11,814 bases of DNA from contig CAYPOB010000032.1 of NCBI GenBank assembly GCA_964412405.1, positions 1-11,814 of the forward strand, in the 5' to 3' direction. This DNA is from JAJOKI01 sp964412405. GTDB taxonomy: Archaea; Halobacteriota; UBA148; JAJOKI01. The notes under the pieces were generated by a model that had not been told where the DNA came from, did no database searches, and saw only the letters and a program-made list of their open reading frames with translations. A program made the translations under genes and the position numbers. Of the stretch, positions 6,432 to 11,814 are shown in pieces; the stretch's first letter is position 1; each line of letters opens with the position of its first letter.

Positions 6432-8315
6432 ATGAGTGATGATCTTTTAGGTGGACTGGAACTGAAGACGACTGACGATGTCGATGTGCCCGAACTTCTG
6501 ATAGACCAGGTGATAGGCCAGGAACATGCTGTCGAGGTCATTAAGAAGGCGGCTAAACAGCGAAGGCACGTGATGTTGATTGGAACGCCAGGAACTGGCA
6601 AATCGATGTTAGCGAAGTCCATGTCCGAGCTCCTGCCGAAAGAGGAGCTGCAGGACATCCTGATATATCATAATCCAGAGGACTCGAACAATCCAAAGGT
6701 CAGGGTCGTCCCAGCAGGGGAAGGGAAACAGATAGTTCAATCTCACAAAATAGAGGCTCGGAAGAAGTCCCAGATGAGAAATATGTTTTTTATGATGCTC
6801 GTCATAGGTATCGTGCTATTTGCCGCCATACAGGGACAATGGTTGATGGGCATTATTGCCGCTCTTCTTTTGCTAATATTACTCAGACAGATCGTTCCGA
6901 GAGATGAGATGATGGTGCCGAAATTGCTGGTATCGAATGCTAAGAAGGACACAGGTCAATACATCGATGCTACTGGCGCACATGCTGGTGCTCTGCTCGG
7001 AGACGTGCGGCACGACCCATTCCAGAGCGGCGGGCTTGAAACCCCGTCACACGATAGAGTAGAGGCGGGAGCGATTCATAAGGCGCACAAAGGCGTTCTC
7101 TTCATCGACGAAATCAACACCCTCTACATAGAATCTCAGCAGAGCCTGTTAACTGCCATACAGGAGGGCGAGTATCCGATTACAGGACAGTCCGAACGTA
7201 GTTCAGGGGCAATGGTTAAGACGGACCCGGTGGCATGTGATTTCGTCATGGTGGCCGCAGGCAATCTCGATTGCATCGGGGGCATGCATCCAGCACTGCG
7301 CTCCAGAATCAAAGGATATGGCTACGACGTTTACATGCGCGATTCCATGGATGACACGCCAGAGAACCGACGCAAGCTAATTAAATTCGTAGCACAGGAA
7401 GTCACAAAGGATGAAAAGATTCCTCATTTCACGGTGAGCGCTGTCGAGGAGATAATCAAGGAAGCGAAACGTAGCAGTGGCAGAAAGGGGCACCTGACCC
7501 TTAAATTGCGTGATCTGGGCGGATTGATTCGGGTTGCAGGTGATATCGCTCGAGCAGAAGGTGTAGAACTCACCGAAGTCGAACACGTCCGCAAAGCCAA
7601 GAAGATAGCGCGCTCGGTTGAACAGCAGGTGGCAGACCGACATATTGAGCGGATGGAAGATTATAAAGTATTCAGAAGTGAAGGCGCAGAAATAGGGAGG
7701 GTTAATGGGCTTGCAATCATCGGTGGCGAATCCGGAGTGGTCCTTCCCATCGCTGTGGAAATAACACCAGCACAGTCGAAGGAGGAGGGAAAGGTTATCG
7801 CGACAGGTCTCCTTCAGGATATTGCCAGAGAAGCTGTTCAGAACGTTTCAGCCTTCTTCAAAAAATTCTCAGGGCACGACATATCGAATAAGGACATACA
7901 CATCCAGTTTATAGGGACTTATGAAGGCGTTGAAGGCGACAGCGCATCGATATCGGTTGCTGCGGCGGTCATATCCGCGCTGGAAGGGGTTCCGATCGAC
8001 CAGAGTGTGGCTATGACGGGATCGCTATCGGTCAGGGGCGAGGTGCTTCCTGTGGGGGGAGTTACTTATAAAATCGAGGCGGCGGCGCAGTCAGGCATCA
8101 AAACGGTTTTAATCCCAAAGTCGAATGAAAACGATGTACTGCTCGAGGAACATTACAAGGATAAGATAAAAATAATCCCGGTATCGACCATCAATGATGT
8201 CCTTGGGCATGTCCTCATCGGCCGAAATAGAAACAGCCTGATCAAGAAACTCCATAAATTCGCCTCCGATGCCAAAGTGGATATATCATTGCTGGACGGG
8301 GCAGTGCCGCACTGA
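6432..8315 (+). CDS. lonB: Membrane-anchored ATP-dependent protease LonB
   Basis: Archaeal LonB is a membrane-bound AAA+ Ser-Lys protease that degrades unfolded and regulatory proteins and is the main energy-dependent protease besides the proteasome. The 627 residues show Walker A GTPGTGKS (51-58), then, inside the ATPase domain as is typical of LonB, two hydrophobic membrane spans at about 117-133 and 137-152 with a short polar turn between them. Walker B VLFIDE follows at 222-227. The proteolytic domain has catalytic Ser504 in EGDSAS and Lys547 in GGVTYKIEAA. The bacterial LonA N-terminal substrate domain is absent, as expected. Length is typical. It opens the operon with tldD, tldE and the radical SAM gene; the tldD start follows its stop after 16 bp. 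Confidence 0.96.
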   Translation: MSDDLLGGLELKTTDDVDVPELLIDQVIGQEHAVEVIKKAAKQRRHVMLIGTPGTGKSMLAKSMSELLPKEELQDILIYHNPEDSNNPKVRVVPAGEGKQIVQSHKIEARKKSQMRNMFFMMLVIGIVLFAAIQGQWLMGIIAALLLLILLRQIVPRDEMMVPKLLVSNAKKDTGQYIDATGAHAGALLGDVRHDPFQSGGLETPSHDRVEAGAIHKAHKGVLFIDEINTLYIESQQSLLTAIQEGEYPITGQSERSSGAMVKTDPVACDFVMVAAGNLDCIGGMHPALRSRIKGYGYDVYMRDSMDDTPENRRKLIKFVAQEVTKDEKIPHFTVSAVEEIIKEAKRSSGRKGHLTLKLRDLGGLIRVAGDIARAEGVELTEVEHVRKAKKIARSVEQQVADRHIERMEDYKVFRSEGAEIGRVNGLAIIGGESGVVLPIAVEITPAQSKEEGKVIATGLLQDIAREAVQNVSAFFKKFSGHDISNKDIHIQFIGTYEGVEGDSASISVAAAVISALEGVPIDQSVAMTGSLSVRGEVLPVGGVTYKIEAAAQSGIKTVLIPKSNENDVLLEEHYKDKIKIIPVSTINDVLGHVLIGRNRNSLIKKLHKFASDAKVDISLLDGAVPH

Positions 8316-8331
8316 GGGTTGGGTAGTTTTA

Positions 8332-9663
8332 ATGGATGCAGATTTTCACGATATCAAAATCCTTGAGACCTCCAACACCTCCATCATTTTAGACAACGGA
8401 GCCATTGAGGAGATAGCCACCAGCTTTTCGAAGAGGGCTGGCGTTCGGGTGCTGGTCGATGGTTCATGGGGCTTCACATCTACCGATGACGTTGACGCTA
8501 TCGATGATGCCCTGCGTTCCGCCACCACCCTGGCGATGCAGGCGCACGAGAAGGCGCCGTGCACTTCGTTCCCCATCACATTGACGGACCCTACCAACAT
8601 TCGCCATATATCGAAGGTCAAAAAAGACCCACGTGATGTTCCTGTTGAAGAAAAAGTTCAATTGTTAAAGGACATCGAACAGCAGATGAAACTTCCACAA
8701 ATCGTCAGCACAAACGTACATTATTCAGAGTCGGAAATACATATGCTTTATACCAATTCGGAAGGTGCTGAATGCGAATCCAAATTGACCCGATGTGGGT
8801 TTGGCATTGCGGCAATAGCCAAGGGCGAGGATTTGCAGGTGGGATACGATAGTCGATTCGGCGTTTGCGGTTATGAAATATTCGATCGATATGATGCGCT
8901 ATCACTGGCCAACGACGTTGGAACTGCTGCAGTTCAATTGCTAAGCGCAAAAGCGTCTCCCGGGGGACATCTGCCCGTGATACTCGACCCCAAGCTGGCT
9001 GGCGTCTTCATACATGAGGCGCTGGGACATGCGGCCGAAGCGGACCTGGTGCTCGAGGGCAGTTCCATCCTCAAGGGGGAACTGGGAAAGCAAATCGCAT
9101 CTGAATTGATATCCGTTCACGATGATCCGACGCTCCCAGAATTCGGATATTATCCATTCGATAGTGAGGGCGTGTTGCCCGCAAGAACGACGATTATCCA
9201 GGACGGCGTCCTCAATCAGTACTTACATTCAAGAGAGACCGCAGCCAGACTTGGTTTCCAAAAATCTGGAAACGCCAGAGCACAGGGATGTGGAATCCCC
9301 ATTGTCCGTATGAGCAATACGTTCATCGAGGAGAGAGATACATCATTTGATGAGATGGTCGAGGATATTCAATACGGCATATATCTGATGGGATCGGGGG
9401 GCGGGCAGACGAACCCTGGCGAAGGCGTATTTCAATTCAATGCCGAAAAGGGACACTTAATTGAAAATGGCTCTCTAACAACGCCATTGCGTAATGTCTC
9501 ACTTTCAGGTAACACGCTCGAGATTTTGAAAAATGTGGTCGCAGTGGGCAACGATTTGAAATATCACTCGGGATTATGCGGCAAGAACGGTCAACTGATA
9601 CCAGTAAGCGATGGCGCACCCCATATCATGATATTTTCTGCAATGGTGGGCGGTTCTACATGA
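8332..9663 (+). CDS. tldD: TldD-family zinc metallopeptidase, catalytic subunit
   Basis: TldD pairs with TldE (PmbA) in a metallopeptidase that cleaves short unfolded peptides and, in Escherichia coli, processes microcin B17 and the antitoxin CcdA. The zinc motif is intact: HEALGH at 228-233 with His228, Glu229 and His233, and the downstream Cys416 in GLCGKNGQ matches the third zinc ligand of TldD. The 443 residues are typical for archaeal TldD, slightly shorter than the E. coli protein. ATG 8332 is chosen because the frame upstream to 8269 overlaps lonB and lacks family similarity. The gene begins 16 bp after lonB and overlaps tldE by 4 bp (ATGA), supporting equal production of the two subunits. 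Confidence 0.93.
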   Translation: MDADFHDIKILETSNTSIILDNGAIEEIATSFSKRAGVRVLVDGSWGFTSTDDVDAIDDALRSATTLAMQAHEKAPCTSFPITLTDPTNIRHISKVKKDPRDVPVEEKVQLLKDIEQQMKLPQIVSTNVHYSESEIHMLYTNSEGAECESKLTRCGFGIAAIAKGEDLQVGYDSRFGVCGYEIFDRYDALSLANDVGTAAVQLLSAKASPGGHLPVILDPKLAGVFIHEALGHAAEADLVLEGSSILKGELGKQIASELISVHDDPTLPEFGYYPFDSEGVLPARTTIIQDGVLNQYLHSRETAARLGFQKSGNARAQGCGIPIVRMSNTFIEERDTSFDEMVEDIQYGIYLMGSGGGQTNPGEGVFQFNAEKGHLIENGSLTTPLRNVSLSGNTLEILKNVVAVGNDLKYHSGLCGKNGQLIPVSDGAPHIMIFSAMVGGST

Positions 9664-10988
9664 TGCCGTGGGGGTGCGACATGGAATCCGTCGTAGAACG
9701 TGCCGAACAAGCCGGCGCTGATGAGGTCGAGGTTTTCCACGTTGATGGAAAAGTCACCTCCATCGATATCGAGAGGGACGAGATCAGCCTGGCAGAGAAG
9801 TCGATCATACATGGTATGGGCATCAGGGCATCCGTCGACGGCGCAGTTGGTTTTTCGAGCACCAACGATTTTACGAAAATCGAGAAAGTTATCGAGGATG
9901 CCATAAAATATGCCGCTATCAAATCACAGGATGCCAGCGATTGGAGGGGGTTTCCATCCAACGGCAAATATCCAAAAGTAGATGGCGTATTTGACAAAAA
10001 GCTCCATGACATCGATCTAGTGAGTTGCATAGATTTCTGCTGTGAAATGATAGACGGCGCCAAATCAGTGGAACGTGCCATGCCCACCTCCGGGAGCTTC
10101 GTATGTTCCTCCTCGACCAGAACGATCTGCAACTCGAATGGAATTATGGTGTGTGAATCTGGAACCATTATTGAGGGATCAATCGATTCAGTGGCACGTG
10201 ATGGCGGCATCTCAACAGCATCGGAATTCGATGTATCAAGGAGCATGGATATAGATTTTTATCGGGTTGGTTTCAATGCGTCGGACCTGGCCAACCGATC
10301 TTTGAATGGGACCACAATGGGGTCGGGAGAAATCCCTGTTCTGTTCATGCCGATCGCCTTTGCAGAAATCATCGGCAATGCATTGACTCCGTCATTAAAC
10401 GCAGATAATGTCCAGAAGGAGAGGTCGGCGCTGTGCGGAAGGCTGGGCACAACTATAGCTTCAGAGGAGCTTGACATTATCGATGACGGTTTGCTCGCTA
10501 GGGGAGTTGGAACGGCGATGATGGATGATGAGGGGACCCCTTCTCAAAAATCCGGTATAATCGTCAATGGCGTGCTCGAGAGCTTTCTATATGACTGTTA
10601 TACTGCAGGTAAAGACGGTCGAAAGAGCACCGGCAACGGCGTCCGTCACTCATACTCATCTGCGCCAGACGTTGGTATTCGCAATATGTCCGTCCAGTAT
10701 CCGCCGACGGATATCATTTCTGAAACATCTCACGGAATATTGATCGATTCGGTTATCGGGGCGCATACCGCGAATTCGGTGTCCGGCGACTTCTCGGTCG
10801 AGGCGAGAAACGCCTTTATGATTAGGGATGGTTCTATCTGCGAGCCCATCAAGTCCCTCATGATATCTGGAAATGTGTTTGAGTTATTGCAGAAGATAGA
10901 TGGAGCGGGCTTTGACAGTCGTGTTGTTGGCAATATCATCACTCCGACCGTCAGAGTTTCAAACCAGCGAGTTATAGGTGTTGGGTAA
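9660..10988 (+). CDS. tldE: TldE/PmbA-family subunit (no zinc motif)
   Basis: This is the partner subunit of TldD. It shares the overall fold (N-terminal SVVERAEQAGADEVEVF at 10-26, C-terminal GAHTANSVSGDFSV at 367-380), but where TldD has HEALGH it reads AFAEIIGNAL (233-242), so it cannot bind zinc in the same way. That is the known asymmetry of TldD/TldE heterodimers, where TldE is non-catalytic and helps form the peptide tunnel. Length is 442 residues from ATG 9660, which overlaps the tldD stop (ATGA). A second candidate, ATG 9681, has a GGGGGTG motif a few bases upstream and would begin MESVVERAEQ, closer to the family's usual N-terminus; either may be right. The frame further upstream to 9576 is within tldD and not real. 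Confidence 0.92.
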   Translation: MMPWGCDMESVVERAEQAGADEVEVFHVDGKVTSIDIERDEISLAEKSIIHGMGIRASVDGAVGFSSTNDFTKIEKVIEDAIKYAAIKSQDASDWRGFPSNGKYPKVDGVFDKKLHDIDLVSCIDFCCEMIDGAKSVERAMPTSGSFVCSSSTRTICNSNGIMVCESGTIIEGSIDSVARDGGISTASEFDVSRSMDIDFYRVGFNASDLANRSLNGTTMGSGEIPVLFMPIAFAEIIGNALTPSLNADNVQKERSALCGRLGTTIASEELDIIDDGLLARGVGTAMMDDEGTPSQKSGIIVNGVLESFLYDCYTAGKDGRKSTGNGVRHSYSSAPDVGIRNMSVQYPPTDIISETSHGILIDSVIGAHTANSVSGDFSVEARNAFMIRDGSICEPIKSLMISGNVFELLQKIDGAGFDSRVVGNIITPTVRVSNQRVIGVG

Positions 10989-10991
10989 ATC

Positions 10992-11814
10992 ATGGCAAAA
11001 TATATGGCCGCGAAGGAGACTTCGTCACTCGACTCAAAAATAGAGCTCGCTCATAGAATCCTCCAGAACTGTCATTTCTGTGAACGACGCTGTGGCGCGA
11101 ATCGACTAAAACATGAAGTTGGATACTGCGGTGTCGATGCTGTATCGCGATATGCATCGGAATTCCTGCATTATGGCGAGGAGCCTGAACTGGTACCATC
11201 GCACACGATTTTTTTCACGGGATGTACATTTTCCTGTGTATACTGTCAGAACTGGGATATAGCGCATAGAATCGCTCCCGAAGAGCCCCTTCTTCCGGAA
11301 AAGATGGCAGAACTTATCGCTATGAGGAAGCACCAGGGCGCGAGAAACGTGAATTTTGTGGGCGGAGACCCAACGCCGCACTTACATACCATACTGCAAA
11401 TCATGAATATATGCAATGTCAACACGCCGATGGTCTGGAACTCCAACATGTACTGCTCAAAAGAGGCGATGGAATTGTTAAGCGGCGTGATAGATGTTTA
11501 TTTAGCGGATTTCCGATATGGTGCTGATGAATGCGCACAGAAATACTCAAATGTAAAAAACTACTGGGACATCGTCATACGAAACTTCCTCGCGGCATAT
11601 GGGGATGCAGAGCTTATCGTAAGACATCTTGTGCTGCCCGGTCATATCGAGTGCTGTACGAAGCCAATCGTGGAGTGGATTGCGGAATACATGCCTGAAG
11701 TTAGGTTCAATCTCATGTTTCAGTATGCGCCGCATTACAAAGCAGATCGATATCCGGAGCTGAACCGTCGGCTGGGATACGAGGAAAGAAGGAGAGCACT
11801 CGAGATCGTTCAAA
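10992..11814 (+). CDS. Radical SAM protein, PflX-like (partial, runs off the window)
   Basis: The open frame of 274 codons continues to the window edge, so the C-terminus is missing. The radical SAM cluster motif is CTFSCVYC (Cys78, Cys82, Cys85), the fingerprint of pyruvate formate-lyase activating enzyme relatives. Ahead of it lies an extra cysteine set CHFCERRC plus GYC (Cys27, Cys30, Cys34, Cys46), likely an accessory metal or Fe-S site, and after it FVGGDPTPHL (122-131), equivalent to the SAM-contacting GGE motif, and RHLVLPGH (211-218). This arrangement matches the uncharacterised PflX group of Fe-S proteins (COG1313-like); the substrate is unknown. The start is 3 bp after the tldE stop, so it belongs to the lonB-tldD-tldE transcript. 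It could modify or help process peptides handled by TldDE, but that is only context. Confidence 0.85.
   Translation, partial: MAKYMAAKETSSLDSKIELAHRILQNCHFCERRCGANRLKHEVGYCGVDAVSRYASEFLHYGEEPELVPSHTIFFTGCTFSCVYCQNWDIAHRIAPEEPLLPEKMAELIAMRKHQGARNVNFVGGDPTPHLHTILQIMNICNVNTPMVWNSNMYCSKEAMELLSGVIDVYLADFRYGADECAQKYSNVKNYWDIVIRNFLAAYGDAELIVRHLVLPGHIECCTKPIVEWIAEYMPEVRFNLMFQYAPHYKADRYPELNRRLGYEERRRALEIVQ

Noticed and set aside
8269..8331. Upstream extension of tldD overlapping lonB
   Set aside because: The translated extension is a shadow of the lonB C-terminus; ATG 8332 begins the conserved protein.
10992..11814. RiPP biosynthesis cluster with radical SAM and TldDE as maturation enzymes
   Set aside because: No precursor peptide gene, transporter or recognition domain is seen inside the window; housekeeping proteolysis is the simpler reading. 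The right flank is unseen.

Overview
The window reads as part of an archaeal chromosome, most likely a euryarchaeon of the Halobacteriota/methanogen-related type. That placement is inferred from gene content, not from a marker gene. The reasons are a membrane-anchored LonB in place of the bacterial soluble Lon, an archaeal KptA with an N-terminal Cys/His cluster, an archaeal-type short PRPP synthetase, a TldD/TldE pair, TATA-like boxes close to start codons with little or no leader, and tight ATGA-type gene junctions. Base composition is roughly balanced and coding density is high. A run of exactly 100 N (6168-6267) marks a scaffold join, so the sequence is probably a draft or metagenome assembly.

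Layout. Bases 1-225 hold no convincing gene, only short, possibly degenerate ORFs. A phosphoglucosamine/phosphohexose mutase (glmM-like, minus, 226-1575) and a SufS-type cysteine desulfurase (plus, 1639-2817) diverge from a 63-bp spacer with one shared TATA-like core. kptA (RNA 2'-phosphotransferase, plus, 2876-3508) follows the desulfurase and converges on rtcA (RNA 3'-terminal phosphate cyclase, minus, 3498-4604), with the two 3' ends overlapping by 11 bp. rtcA is the last gene of a compact minus-strand operon, prs (PRPP synthetase, TTG start) - unknown TIM-barrel-like protein - rtcA. The 5' side of that operon runs into the assembly gap.

To the right of the gap, a plus-strand operon begins at a clear TATA box: lonB (6432-8315), tldD (8332-9663), tldE (9660-10988) and a PflX-like radical SAM protein (from 10992, cut by the window end). 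The spacings are 16 bp, a 4-bp overlap and 3 bp. Together these look like a protein/peptide turnover unit: a membrane ATP-dependent protease, a heteromeric metallopeptidase for small unfolded peptides, and a radical SAM enzyme of unknown target.

The most unusual feature is inside rtcA. Two identical 51-bp tandem units, each with a near-perfect 25-bp palindrome, add 34 in-frame residues just ahead of a conserved RtcA segment. The borders suggest insertion and duplication at a short native sequence that resembles the unit's end. No phage, transposase, CRISPR array, tRNA or rRNA was seen. Apart from that insertion and the uncharacterised TIM-barrel gene, the window is mostly housekeeping.
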